Counted from the first letter of the stretch, positions 41,236 through 50,613 are shown. The stretch is 64,000 nt of DNA from DAOUBP01 sp964474695 (GCA_964474695.1 CAYYTK010000013.1:1-64000), one strand, 5' to 3'. Numbers and translations: made by a program. Notes: generated from the sequence alone by a model not told the origin.

Positions 41236-42465
41236 TCACGTTGCAGTTCCTTCTGCCGGATGCGGCTCGGCAGATGTTACGCGGGCGAGGATGTCGCGAT
41301 ATTGGCCAACCATGCGATCGGCCGAGTAGTGCTCGGCCACCAGCCCCCGGCCGGCCGCGGAGAGGCGCTGCCAGAGGTCGCGATCCTTGAGGAGCCGCTC
41401 GATGCAGGCCGCAAATTCGTCCGGCGTGTCTGCAAGCAAGATGTTCTGTTCGTGGGTCACCTCCAAACCTTCGGCGCCGACGCGCGTGCTGACGACCGGC
41501 GTTCCCCACGCCATCGCCTCGACGATCTTCAGCCGCGTCGAGCCGCCGGCCAGGATCGGTGCGATGCAGATGCCGCTCTGCGCGAAGTAGGGCCGGATGT
41601 CGTCGACGAATCCGGTGAACTCGATCTGCGGGCACGCACTCTGCAGCGGCGCCAGGTCTCGCCCCGCCGTGTTGCCGGTGACGCGCACTCGGAGTGCCTC
41701 TCGCCCCGCGATGCGTCCGAAGACCTCTTGCGTAAACCAGCGCACCGCCTCGTAATTGGCAATGTATCCGAACGACCCGGCATAGAGCAGGCTGTTGAAG
41801 TCGCGTCGCCCGTAGTCCCCCGTGTACTCATCCAGGTCGAGGACGCTGGGCACGACGATGCACTGCTCCGGCGTACGAACCAGGCCGGCAAACAACGCAT
41901 GCTCGGCCTCAGACGTCACCGTCACGATGTCGATATCCTTCAACAATTGCCGCGTGAAACGGCGCAGATGGCGCCAGGTGAAGGTGTTGCGTGCGCGGCG
42001 TACGGGCGGGGCGGAAGGTGTAGGCCGCAGTACGCCCAGTTCCAGGGAGTCGGCGATGAGCGGCCGAGCGCCCAGTCTGACCAGGCTGTGCAACGTCGCA
42101 CTGGGGAAGCCTGATATCGTGGCGACCACCGCGTCGTACGAGGTGGCCAACCGCGCCGCGAGAAGCTGTTCCACGGCGCGGTTGCGCGTGGTGCGCGTCA
42201 CCGCGGGCACGGGGTCGACCAATTGGCGCAGCGCTTTCCCCGCGCTGCGGTAATAGGGGATCGCCGGCACGCTCTCCACTGAGGTACAGAATTGTTTCAG
42301 ATGGCTCGTCCCGGCCGCAACCTGTTCGGGTGACAGCGTGTGCACCTCGGCGACAAGATCGATCTCGGCCAACCTTGCCAATTGGCGGATCAGGTTGTAG
42401 GCGCGGATCTTGGCCCCCGCAATTGGGGGATATGGGAACCATCCGGAAACGACCAATAATCTCAT
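41236..42465 (-). CDS. Family 4 glycosyltransferase
   Basis: 409 residues. VVSGWFPYPPIAGAKIRAYN start, NTFTWRHLRRFTRQLL (variant of the NxxxWRxxR element), LLYAGSFGYIANYEAVRWF in the second domain, and APILAGGSTRLKIVEAMAWG donor motif (GGGxRxKxxEAMA). Same subtype as the gene at 31274-32557. It lies 3 bp from the acyltransferase upstream and 2 bp from the epimerase downstream, within the continuous operon. Confidence 0.89.
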   Translation of the reverse strand: MRLLVVSGWFPYPPIAGAKIRAYNLIRQLARLAEIDLVAEVHTLSPEQVAAGTSHLKQFCTSVESVPAIPYYRSAGKALRQLVDPVPAVTRTTRNRAVEQLLAARLATSYDAVVATISGFPSATLHSLVRLGARPLIADSLELGVLRPTPSAPPVRRARNTFTWRHLRRFTRQLLKDIDIVTVTSEAEHALFAGLVRTPEQCIVVPSVLDLDEYTGDYGRRDFNSLLYAGSFGYIANYEAVRWFTQEVFGRIAGREALRVRVTGNTAGRDLAPLQSACPQIEFTGFVDDIRPYFAQSGICIAPILAGGSTRLKIVEAMAWGTPVVSTRVGAEGLEVTHEQNILLADTPDEFAACIERLLKDRDLWQRLSAAGRGLVAEHYSADRMVGQYRDILARVTSAEPHPAEGTAT

Positions 42466-42468
42466 GCT

Positions 42469-43068
42469 TCACCCCAGGAACTTGCGATGGTCGAGCGTAT
42501 ACGTGAGCACATCCGGCCGGGTCCCGATCTCGCGGGCCGGTGCGCCGCCGACGATGCTCCGAGGCGCCACGTCCTTCGTGACCACCGCGCCGGCCGCCAC
42601 CACGGCCCCACGGCCGACGGTGACGCCGGGCAGGATGATCGCCCGGGCGCCGATGAACACGTGGTCGCCGACCCTGACCGGCCCCCCGCTGGCCGCGAAG
42701 GTGGGGCTGGTCATGTCGTGGTGCAGCGAGAAGATCAGCACCCCTTCGGAGATGTTGACGTTGTCGCCGATTTCGACCCCCATCCGGCCGTCCAGCAGCA
42801 CGTCGCGCAGGATCACGCAGTGGCTGCCCACCCGCACCTGGCCGGGCCGGTAGAACCGGCCGTTGCGATGGATGCTGGTGCGCGGGCCGATCTTCGCGCC
42901 CAGGCCGCGCCACAGGAGCCGGCGCACCCGGTTGGAGGGCAGCCAGCCGATCGCCTCCGCGGCATAGTCGCGTACGTCGTAGGCCAGCCAGTAAATCGCA
43001 TTCAGCAAGCGCTTGACCGGCATCGGCAAGCGGGATAAAAAGCGCGGGCGCGGCAACTTGCCTCCCAT
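42469..43068 (-). CDS. Left-handed beta-helix acyltransferase
   Basis: 199 residues. An N-terminal helical region of about 55 residues precedes hexapeptide repeats from IGPRTSIHRNGRFYRPG to VGRGAVVAAGAVVTKDVAP. The catalytic-type His pair is in FSLHHDMTSP (near 114). Predicted to transfer acetyl from acetyl-CoA to a sugar hydroxyl on the glycan. It ends SIVGGAPAREIG, the usual closing segment of WcaF/VatD-like enzymes. Confidence 0.88.
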   Translation of the reverse strand: MGGKLPRPRFLSRLPMPVKRLLNAIYWLAYDVRDYAAEAIGWLPSNRVRRLLWRGLGAKIGPRTSIHRNGRFYRPGQVRVGSHCVILRDVLLDGRMGVEIGDNVNISEGVLIFSLHHDMTSPTFAASGGPVRVGDHVFIGARAIILPGVTVGRGAVVAAGAVVTKDVAPRSIVGGAPAREIGTRPDVLTYTLDHRKFLG

Positions 43069-43075
43069 TTTGCAC

Positions 43076-44011
43076 CTAACCTCTGGCCATCTGGCGTTGC
43101 GGAGGGCTGGCCGGCTGCGGGCCGGTGCGTCCTAGAGCGTAATCCCGCAGGCCCTGGAGGCGGGCCGACGCGCGAGCCGCCTGGCCGTTCTTGAGATCAC
43201 CCAGCATGTACCAGTGCTCCCGCAACGCCACACGCGTCATGGCCGGCCATCGTTGTTTCGCCGGCAGGTTGCGCCTGAGAAACCACAGCGCATTCCGCGC
43301 TATGTAGTAGGTGACCGCCGGCGAGCCGCGGCCCTGTTGTGCTTCGACCTCGTGCCACACCGCCGAGTCGGGCACGGCCAGCACGGGAAACCCGGCGCGG
43401 CGGGCCTGCATGCACCAGTCAGCTTCCTCGTAATAGAGAAAATAGCTCTCGTCGATGAGACCGACCGTCTCCCAGATGCAGCGCGGAGCAAGCATAGCGC
43501 TGCCGGCTGCATAGCCGACCGGGAAGGGCGGCGCTCCCTGCCAGGCCACGTAGGATTCTCCGCAATGCAGGCGTACCGGCGAGCCGTCGCGCCAGTTGAT
43601 CTCGGCGCCCAAGGCCCAGAGGACGTCCCGTCGCGCCATCTCGCACACGGCCGCTGTGACGATTGCCGGCGTCGCAGGCGGGAGTGCGGCATCCAGGAGC
43701 GGCTCGAGGAAGCCGGGCGCAACGAGGATGTCGTTGTTCAGGATAAGAACCGCGTCCGCACCATGTTCCAGGGCGAAGCGAATCCCAACATTGTTGCCGC
43801 CGGCGTAGCCCAGGTTGGCGCCGGTCTCCAGCACCGTTACCTTTGGGAATTGCTGGCGGATCAGCGACACGGAGTCGTCGCCCGACCCGTTGTCCACGAC
43901 GATCACTCGGGTATTGGGGTAGGTGACGTGCGACAGCGACGCCAGGCAGGCCAGCGTCTCCGCGGGCTTGCGCCAGTTGAGCACAATGATGGCGACCAGG
44001 GGCTGGTTCAT
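43076..44011 (-). CDS. Family 2 glycosyltransferase (rhamnosyltransferase-like)
   Basis: 311 residues from ATG 44011 (ATGA overlap with the upstream stop); an ATG at 44260 lies inside the upstream gene. VAIIVLNWRKPAETLACLAS, VIVVDNGSGDDSVSLI, AVLILNNDILVAPGFL (NND metal site) and YYEEADWCMQARRAGFP define the GT2 group adding deoxyhexoses. No insertion here, unlike the homologous gene at 37830. C-terminus basic, membrane-associated. Part of the operon. Confidence 0.9.
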   Translation of the reverse strand: MNQPLVAIIVLNWRKPAETLACLASLSHVTYPNTRVIVVDNGSGDDSVSLIRQQFPKVTVLETGANLGYAGGNNVGIRFALEHGADAVLILNNDILVAPGFLEPLLDAALPPATPAIVTAAVCEMARRDVLWALGAEINWRDGSPVRLHCGESYVAWQGAPPFPVGYAAGSAMLAPRCIWETVGLIDESYFLYYEEADWCMQARRAGFPVLAVPDSAVWHEVEAQQGRGSPAVTYYIARNALWFLRRNLPAKQRWPAMTRVALREHWYMLGDLKNGQAARASARLQGLRDYALGRTGPQPASPPQRQMARG

Positions 44012-45213
44012 TGGGCGCCTTGTCCGGCTTTGAGCAGGTGCTCTTCGATCGTCTGCATCGCCGCGTCCCAGCGCCATTGCGCCAGGACAACCTCGCGGCC
44101 CTGCTGGCCCAGGCGCGCCAGCCGCGGCCGGTCGGCCAGGAGACCGATGATGGCGCGGGCGAAGGCCGCCGGATCGCGCTCGACCAGCAGGCCAGTTTCC
44201 TCGTGCCGGACCGTCTCGCGCACGCCCGCCTCGTTCACGCCGACGACCGGCGTGCCGCACGCCATCGATTCCAGGGGCACGAAACCGAACGGCTCCATGA
44301 CCGGTGCGTAGACCGTGAGCAGCGCGCGGTTGTAGGTCTCGATCAACGCGTCGTCGCTCACGCCGGCGCGAAAGTCGACCGCGACGCCCAGGCTGCCGGC
44401 CAGCTCAACCAGGTAGTCGTATTCCGGTGGGTTCACGGCGTTGCTGATGATGGTCAGCGCGGGCCTTTGCGAGGCCTCAATCTGCGCCAGGCTGCGGATC
44501 ACTAGGTCGAAGCCTTTGTTGGGCACGAGCGCGCCGACGGAAACGACGCGCGGCTCTTTGTCCAGCGACAGATGACGAAACCGCTCCATATCGACGCCCA
44601 GGCGGCCGACGTGGGCGAAGATGCCGTAGGTCCGATAGAGCGTCTCGCGCGAGTAGTGGGAATTGACCAGCACCTTGCCGGCCGCGAGCGCGTTCGCCCG
44701 GTCCAAACGGCGCAGGGTCCGGCGATAGAGGCCCGGGAACGGATCGACCAGGTTGCCCAGGCGCTGGGCGGGCGAGAAGCGGTTGTAGGGCCGCTCCGCG
44801 GGCGGCTCATAAAGGAGGCGGGGCGGCTCCTGGCAGTAATAGACCGACGGCGTCCGCAGGAATTTGAGCAGGCCGGGACTCTGGCTGTATTGGCAGTTAT
44901 GCACGAAGACGACGTCATAGCCGCCCTGGTCGATCTGCGCGGCGATCCGGCGCTGCACTTTTTCCAGGCGCAGCAGGTCCAGGCTGCGAATTCCCTGGTT
45001 CAGCCGGCCGAAGGGCCGCTGGGCCAGCGGCAGTGGCCGGAAGGAAAAGACATTGTGCTGAGCGCAGTACGGCCGCAGATCGCAGAAGTCGTGCTCCGCG
45101 GTCGACAACGTGTAGATGTTGAGCTCATGACGCGCGGCAAGGCGCCGGGCCATCTCATGCAGAGCCCGCTTGCCGCCGCCGGATGGGAGGTTATGGTAGA
45201 TCGCCAGTTTCAC
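44008..45213 (-). CDS. Family 4 glycosyltransferase
   Basis: 401 residues from GTG 45213, where GGGGAG precedes and GTGA overlaps the upstream stop. KLAIYHNLPSGGGKRALHEM, VYYCQEPPRLLYEPPAERPY, KVLVNSHYSRETLYRTYGIF, VVSVGALVPNKGFDLVIRSL and PVMEPFGFVPLESMACGTPV (E..GxxxLExxACG) define the retaining GT-B type similar to mannosyltransferases such as WbaZ/Alg11. No membrane helix. Codon use and GC return here to the locus average after the AT-richer genes upstream. Confidence 0.9.
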   Translation of the reverse strand: MKLAIYHNLPSGGGKRALHEMARRLAARHELNIYTLSTAEHDFCDLRPYCAQHNVFSFRPLPLAQRPFGRLNQGIRSLDLLRLEKVQRRIAAQIDQGGYDVVFVHNCQYSQSPGLLKFLRTPSVYYCQEPPRLLYEPPAERPYNRFSPAQRLGNLVDPFPGLYRRTLRRLDRANALAAGKVLVNSHYSRETLYRTYGIFAHVGRLGVDMERFRHLSLDKEPRVVSVGALVPNKGFDLVIRSLAQIEASQRPALTIISNAVNPPEYDYLVELAGSLGVAVDFRAGVSDDALIETYNRALLTVYAPVMEPFGFVPLESMACGTPVVGVNEAGVRETVRHEETGLLVERDPAAFARAIIGLLADRPRLARLGQQGREVVLAQWRWDAAMQTIEEHLLKAGQGAQ

Positions 45214-45818
45214 ATCTCCCCTCTCATCCCAGTAATTCGAGCTGGTGTGCCAATCGCGATCATACAAGGGGGGACTGATCTAGTAACGACTGCGCCTGCG
45301 CCAATCACTGCACCGCGGCCGATTGTCACACCGGCCAGTACCACCACCTTTGCTCCAATCCACACATCATCTTCGACAACGATCGGCGCGTAGGCTATCC
45401 CTTGTTTCCGAATAGGAACCTCCTTGTCTGCGAAGATATGATTCTCGGAGTGAAAATGGACGGCCTGGCCGATTAGTACGTCATTTCCGATGGTAAGGCC
45501 CCCACCAGCTCCGAGCACCCCATTACATCCAATGTAACTGTGGGATCCGATATAGCAATACCCGTTCACTCCGCAGTGCAGCCACAGATTGTGATCTATG
45601 CTTGTGTGTTGGCGGATCCTCACCCCCTGTGGCCGACAATAGATACGGCTCGGTCCGAGAATTGTCACATCATCCTCGACTTGCAAGAACTGAGGGTTCT
45701 CCACCATGACTTGTGCGCCGAGCCCGAAACGTTTCCCTGTGACCGCGCCCCGCATCAAACACAAACGGCCACGCATTAATTGAAGATGCCGTTCGAACCT
45801 AAGGCCTAAGTCGTGCAT
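45210..45818 (-). CDS. Left-handed beta-helix acyltransferase
   Basis: 202 residues. Hexapeptide repeats from VEDDVTILGPSRIYCRPQGV to IGRGAVIGAGAVVTRSVPP, with HFHSENHIFAD supplying the likely catalytic His. A 25-residue insert loop is typical of the maltose/galactoside acetyltransferase relatives. Overlaps the preceding GT2 stop by 13 bp and the following gene by 4. GC is lower than for the genes downstream. Confidence 0.87.
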   Translation of the reverse strand: MHDLGLRFERHLQLMRGRLCLMRGAVTGKRFGLGAQVMVENPQFLQVEDDVTILGPSRIYCRPQGVRIRQHTSIDHNLWLHCGVNGYCYIGSHSYIGCNGVLGAGGGLTIGNDVLIGQAVHFHSENHIFADKEVPIRKQGIAYAPIVVEDDVWIGAKVVVLAGVTIGRGAVIGAGAVVTRSVPPCMIAIGTPARITGMRGEM

Positions 45819-46882
45819 AACGAATCCCTCTGAGCTAGCGTGATAGGGTCAATCGTCAACATATACTCTGTGCGTCGGAATCTGCGCCATAGGGCGACCA
45901 GTGATTTTTGGTGAGCGCCGGGGAGCTGAGCAACCAGGAAAAGGATGCGATAGCGTATACTAGATGGTGCATGGCGTAGCGCTGTTTTGAGATAATGTCG
46001 CGACCACCCTGTTGTTTCTCCGTACTCCATTAGCTGAACCCCCATCTGGTAGAAAACATCAGCTTGGAGATTCTTGGGAAGGCACAGAAAAGAAGGATGA
46101 GCTAGTACCTCTGCCTGTAGTCCGGGGTCACATGAAGCTTCGCCCGCAACTAGGTTTAGAAAGAATCGATATCGTGTTTCGTCGGGTAGAGCATCGAACC
46201 AGTGCCTCGAAGCCCAGCCAACCTTGCTTCGGAAACGCTCTGTTGACTTTGGGACAGATTTGTTGGAGGCGTGAAACCTGTAGCAGCAGGTGTGTTCTGG
46301 CAAATAGGCAAAGCGCACGCCTCGTTCCTTCAAGTCAAGCCAGAGCTCCAGATCCTCTGCTCCTGAAGTCACAGCAAAAGGTTGGGGTAATAAATCCAAG
46401 GCGCTGCGGCGAATCAGCGCCGAATGAATGCCAATTACTGATACCTCCCTTGTGAAGTAGTCCAGATCATCCTGGAACGGCGTTCTGCGATAGTAGCTGA
46501 GCTCCCCTGTAGCTTGACCTGATAAGTTAACAACATAGCCATCACTATGAACAACGCCAATGTCGGGATTATCGACTAAGTGAGTCTGTAGAGTGGTGAG
46601 CGCAGAAGGAAGAAGGTAGTCGTCAGAGTCAAGAAAGAGAATGAACTCGCCCCTAGAATGGGCAAAGCCATTGTTGCGCGCTGCGCTGACACCTTGATTG
46701 GTCTGCTGCAAATAGTGGATCTCTGATGGGTCCCATCGATTCATCAACTGCTCTGTGTCGTCAGTCGATCCATCGTCCACCACTATGATCTCGGTCGCAG
46801 CGTCCTGTGCAAGAACACTTTCGATGGCCTGGGACAGAAACCCAGCGCGATTGTGGGTCGGAATAATGACACTGATCAACAT
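45806..46882 (-). CDS. Family 2 glycosyltransferase
   Basis: 358 residues from ATG 46882 with AGGA upstream; a GTG at 46900 overlaps the preceding gene. LISVIIPTHNRAGFLSQAIE, IIVVDDGSTDDTEQLM, GVSAARNNGFAHSRGEFILF and FLDSDDYLLP give a standard GT-A fold. About 150 C-terminal residues are helical and of unknown use, as in many O-antigen transferases. AT-richer than neighbours downstream (about half G+C by eye), together with the genes 45210-49990, suggesting a transferred block. Confidence 0.88.
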   Translation of the reverse strand: MLISVIIPTHNRAGFLSQAIESVLAQDAATEIIVVDDGSTDDTEQLMNRWDPSEIHYLQQTNQGVSAARNNGFAHSRGEFILFLDSDDYLLPSALTTLQTHLVDNPDIGVVHSDGYVVNLSGQATGELSYYRRTPFQDDLDYFTREVSVIGIHSALIRRSALDLLPQPFAVTSGAEDLELWLDLKERGVRFAYLPEHTCCYRFHASNKSVPKSTERFRSKVGWASRHWFDALPDETRYRFFLNLVAGEASCDPGLQAEVLAHPSFLCLPKNLQADVFYQMGVQLMEYGETTGWSRHYLKTALRHAPSSIRYRILFLVAQLPGAHQKSLVALWRRFRRTEYMLTIDPITLAQRDSLCTT

Positions 46883-46892
46883 AGGTAGAATC

Positions 46893-47900
46893 CTAGGCAC
46901 GAAACCCTAGCGATGCGTCCTGTATCACTCTGTCAACGGCGTTGATGCAGGACCGGAGGTCGAAGTTGGTCTCTGCAAGATTCCGTAGAGCCAATCTCCT
47001 TTGGTCTTTGTCTTGGGGAGAGAGGTCAGCGTACGCAATCAGCTTTTCGACCAGGTCTGCTTCGGATAAAAAAAGATTGGGCGAGGGCAAGGCTTCTTCT
47101 GCCCCACCCCACTGATGGCTAAGGCAATAACATCCGCAGGCCATCGCTTCAAGCAAAGCCACTTGTAGACCTTCCCAGTAGCTATTCGAAATAAAGACAT
47201 CCATAGAGGGCAGCCAATTCCATACGTCGGGGCGAGGATCGTATAGAAAGACCGCGTCGCTCAGATCGAGCTTCTCGATGAGCTCGTGAATGGCTAATGG
47301 ATACAGTGCATCTTCGCCCTCTGTATGATAGTTAGCGGCGCCCAACAGATGCAGAGTGTATGGATAACCCATCTGTCGCAGGGTATGTAGTGCAATGATT
47401 ACCTCGTAGACGCGCTTGATCGGCACAAGCCGGCAGACCATGCATAGGCGATATGCAAAAGATGCAACTTGAGGTCGAAAGACCTCAAGATCGACGCCGT
47501 AGGGTATAACAACGACCCGCGTTTGTGGTTTTGCTGATTGCTGGAATCTTTGCTCTTGTTTGTTGCTCACCACGATAGCAGTGTGTACTTTGCGCCATTG
47601 CACTTGGCGCGCAATTGTCAACTCGCCAGAGTGCAAGCGCGTGACAATGGGCTGTAGCACTGGTCCTTTTGTGGCTTCAACAAGTAGATTTGAAGCCCAC
47701 TCAAAGAATGTGACATCGTTGTGGGCGATGAATTGCTGCATCTGCCTCCCCAATAGCCATTTATTCACGCGCTGGCCGACCAGAGGCAACCGAACAAAGT
47801 GCGGTTGAAATCGTTGGCAGATGTACCTTTTATGCCAGTCCAACTCAAGCGGCCGCACAAAGTGATCAATACCTCCTACGACTATACCAAGGCGTTTCAT
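46893..47900 (-). CDS. Family 4 glycosyltransferase
   Basis: 335 residues; ATG 47900 overlaps the preceding stop (ATGA). The first domain is short: GIVVGGIDHFVRPLELDWHK, VTFFEWASNLLVEATKGPVL, PIVTRLHSGELTIARQVQW. The second domain has YRLCMVCRLVPIKRVYEVII, YTLHLLGAANYHTEGEDALY and SNSYWEGLQVALLEAMACGC (EGxxxALLEAMACG). A cytoplasmic retaining transferase. Lies in the lower-GC block. Confidence 0.87.
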   Translation of the reverse strand: MKRLGIVVGGIDHFVRPLELDWHKRYICQRFQPHFVRLPLVGQRVNKWLLGRQMQQFIAHNDVTFFEWASNLLVEATKGPVLQPIVTRLHSGELTIARQVQWRKVHTAIVVSNKQEQRFQQSAKPQTRVVVIPYGVDLEVFRPQVASFAYRLCMVCRLVPIKRVYEVIIALHTLRQMGYPYTLHLLGAANYHTEGEDALYPLAIHELIEKLDLSDAVFLYDPRPDVWNWLPSMDVFISNSYWEGLQVALLEAMACGCYCLSHQWGGAEEALPSPNLFLSEADLVEKLIAYADLSPQDKDQRRLALRNLAETNFDLRSCINAVDRVIQDASLGFRA

Positions 47901-49357
47901 CCTGCTCTCCCGGTTCTGCGCCGAGTTATCTCGATGATGACAATAACGAGCACAAATGCAAAAGTGATGCCCAACGACACTTCAAGAATCGTAGCCTGCG
48001 TCGCTTCTGGTCGGATTGATCGTTCAGTGATTGTAGCGGGAGTGGGTGTCAGACTGAGCTGCGCGACCGATTGACCAGCTTGCTCTACCTGCACGATTGG
48101 AGGAGTGAAGGTCGGTGTGAGCGTTGGCAATGGTCCAGGTTCAATGCTGGGAGTAGGTGCCCCAGTGTCCTTGAAGCTGTAGCGAATCTCGTTGTGAGTC
48201 AGGTCAAGCCAGACAAGGTGGAGAAGGTGGCCTTCGCTGATCGCAATATCCAAACCCTGCTCATTATTCGGACTCGCAGGGATGACTTGTTGCACTGGCG
48301 CCCATCTAGCACCTTCCCATACGCTGTACCAAGTCGATTCATCGTCGTTTTGTGCACCACTCATGGCGAGGTGTAATTGGTTACCGCTATCGAGGGCGAA
48401 TTGCGGGGTGCCCAACAAGAGCCCGTGAATATCATCGGCCAGCGTTTGAACAGGTTGCCAGGTGTTACCATTGTCGGCCGACCAACTGGCATAGCGTCCA
48501 AAGTCAAGGCCCGTACTGAACCACGCAACGTGTAGTTGACCATTGGCAAAGAACAACGAGGGGGCGCCTTGCGAGGATGCGGCAAGTTGTTTAGGGAACA
48601 TCCACGACTGTCCACCATCATCGGAATAGCTGTACATTACTCCTGCAGGCGGCCATCCATCGGGCAGTTGGTCTTGCTCCCATGCCACATGGATGCGAGA
48701 TGAGGCGACAGCGATTGCGGCGCGATTGTTAGTGAGGTCGGTGCCTAATGGTTGAGAGATGGTAGTGGGAATGGACCAGTTGCCTATGCTCAGCCATTTG
48801 GAAACATAGCGTAACTCATAGGGAGCATTCAGACTTACATAAACCACATGAATGTTGTGCTGAGGATCAACCGCCAGGTCCGCGCCGATTGTATGTTCAG
48901 CGATTGCAGTCGGTTGGCTCCATGCTTGCGGCAGATAGGCTTCAGCAGCATATGCCGTGCTGTAGTAAAGAGAAGCCCCATTCGACCAGATGATGTGAAA
49001 ATAATCGCTGTCGTCCAGGACAACTTTCAATGCCTGATTAGAACTAGCTCGGTCGTTTCCTATCAGAATATCGCGTGGCTCAAACCATTGTTTTCCATCG
49101 TAGAATGTGTAAAAGATCGCGCTGTTCTTGATAGGATGTATCACTGCCCAGAAAACATGCAGTCCATTTGCAGAATCTGCAACAATAGACGGATACCAGA
49201 GGGGAATCGGATCGGTCGATTGGACGGGCATTGCTTGGTAGAGAGTCTGAGCAGGTGACCATGTTCCACTCTGTGCATCTGCAATGAAAGGTCGGCCGAC
49301 GCCAACGATGAGGCTGACCACAAAGACAGCCCAAAACCGCCTTGCACTCTGTGACAT
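47897..49357 (-). CDS. Secreted or surface-anchored BNR/sialidase-like beta-propeller protein
   Basis: 486 residues from ATG 49357, a TGATG overlap with the Wzt stop. Signal peptide at 1-28. Residues about 50-400 contain repeated blades with SADNGNTWQPVQ, SDDGGQSWMFPKQL and DSGNQLHLAMSG, the S-x-D-x-G-x-x-W Asp-box of BNR propellers. A Pro/Thr linker follows (PGPLPTLTPTFTPP), then a membrane helix near 450-472 and RRRTGRAG. It lacks the arginine triad that would identify a sialidase, as far as I can see. Its place inside a glycan operon suggests binding or trimming of the polysaccharide outside the cell. Confidence 0.78.
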   Translation of the reverse strand: MSQSARRFWAVFVVSLIVGVGRPFIADAQSGTWSPAQTLYQAMPVQSTDPIPLWYPSIVADSANGLHVFWAVIHPIKNSAIFYTFYDGKQWFEPRDILIGNDRASSNQALKVVLDDSDYFHIIWSNGASLYYSTAYAAEAYLPQAWSQPTAIAEHTIGADLAVDPQHNIHVVYVSLNAPYELRYVSKWLSIGNWSIPTTISQPLGTDLTNNRAAIAVASSRIHVAWEQDQLPDGWPPAGVMYSYSDDGGQSWMFPKQLAASSQGAPSLFFANGQLHVAWFSTGLDFGRYASWSADNGNTWQPVQTLADDIHGLLLGTPQFALDSGNQLHLAMSGAQNDDESTWYSVWEGARWAPVQQVIPASPNNEQGLDIAISEGHLLHLVWLDLTHNEIRYSFKDTGAPTPSIEPGPLPTLTPTFTPPIVQVEQAGQSVAQLSLTPTPATITERSIRPEATQATILEVSLGITFAFVLVIVIIEITRRRTGRAG

Positions 49358-50613
49358 CAATTTATTGTGCTCCATTCTGCGCTTTGGTAGAAGATGCCGT
49401 GTTCTGGAAGAGGAGCATGACCTGTGCCAAAGACATCTGCAGATTGTACTTCGAACTTCACTGCTTGATCAATCCAATCCAGGTCATGATTGCCGTCTGA
49501 AACGATAAGTGTGATGTAATACAATCCAGTAAGCATGTGGAGGGCAGGAATCGTACAGGAGACGGCCTTTCTGCCTATTGAGCCGGAAATCAGGCCAGGG
49601 CATTGCAGTGCAGTTGTGAACGCCGTGATCAGTTGTCCGTATTGATTCTCAATCGCCAAACGCAGGTTAGGATTTGCGATTGGCGATGTAAACCACATGA
49701 ATACTGTGACTTGCAGCGCTTCACCCATGGTGAAGCGGGTTGAGACTCCTTCACGCTTAAGGAGTTGGATGCTCTGCAGCAATGGTTGCGAGCCATTACG
49801 TCGGCGAGGGTGATCTGTGAGTGATGCTTCTCCAGCTTTGGCATGAGAACCGAGCAGCCTGCCGTAGTGTGTGACCATGTTGGCTGTCGGACCCTTGCTA
49901 ACCAGCACGCCATCGGCAAGCAGAACCGTCTGATGACACAGATGCTGAACGGATGGAATGTTATGGCTGACAAATAGTATTGTGCGTCCTTGTTGGGCAA
50001 TGTCTCCCATTTTCCCCAGGCACTTAGTTTGAAACGCTGCATCCCCGACCGCCAGCACCTCATCCACTAGCAGGATCTCCGGCTCCAGGTGCGCGGCCAC
50101 CGCGAACGCCAGCCGCACGTACATGCCGCTGGAGTAACGCTTCACCGGCGTGTCCAGGAAGCGATCGATCTCGGCGAACGCCACGATCTCGTCGAACTTG
50201 GCCTCGATCTCGGTCCGGCGCATCCCCAGGATCGCGCCGTTCAGGTAGATGTTCTCGCGGCCGGTCAGCTCGGGGTGGAAGCCGGTGCCCACTTCCAGCA
50301 GGCTCCCCACCCGGCCGTGGATCTCCGCCCGGCCCGTGGTCGGCTCGGTGATGCGGGAGAGGATCTTCAGCAGCGTCGACTTCCCCGCCCCGTTGCGACC
50401 GATCACGCCGACAACCTCTCCGCGCTTGACCTCGAACGAGACGTCGCGCAGTGCCCAGAGGTCGGTGGCGTCGGTAGATTGGTCACCGGTAGATCGGTGA
50501 CGGCGGCGCAGACTGGCAACGAGCGCATCCCGCAGGGTGTCATGCCGTTCTTGCGCGCGGCCGATATGGTAAAGCTTGCTTAGATTCTCGACGCGAATGG
50601 CGATGTCAGACAT
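49357..50613 (-). CDS. Polysaccharide ABC exporter ATPase (Wzt type), second copy
   Basis: 418 residues. Walker A GRNGAGKST (near 72), signature RYSSGM, Walker B ILLVDEVLAVGD (near 180), switch LFVSHNIPSV. The C-terminal domain (about 265-418: LKREGVSTRFTMGEALQVTV, YYITLIVSDGNHDLDWID) is the glycan-recognition type. Residues 38-50 (RHRSTGDQSTDAT) come from a short ACCGGTAGATCGGTGAC repeat. The composition changes just after Walker B: 60 bases at 50041-50100 contain 41 G+C, the previous 60 only 31. Partner of the permease at 50628. Confidence 0.93.
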   Translation of the reverse strand: MSDIAIRVENLSKLYHIGRAQERHDTLRDALVASLRRRHRSTGDQSTDATDLWALRDVSFEVKRGEVVGVIGRNGAGKSTLLKILSRITEPTTGRAEIHGRVGSLLEVGTGFHPELTGRENIYLNGAILGMRRTEIEAKFDEIVAFAEIDRFLDTPVKRYSSGMYVRLAFAVAAHLEPEILLVDEVLAVGDAAFQTKCLGKMGDIAQQGRTILFVSHNIPSVQHLCHQTVLLADGVLVSKGPTANMVTHYGRLLGSHAKAGEASLTDHPRRRNGSQPLLQSIQLLKREGVSTRFTMGEALQVTVFMWFTSPIANPNLRLAIENQYGQLITAFTTALQCPGLISGSIGRKAVSCTIPALHMLTGLYYITLIVSDGNHDLDWIDQAVKFEVQSADVFGTGHAPLPEHGIFYQSAEWSTIN

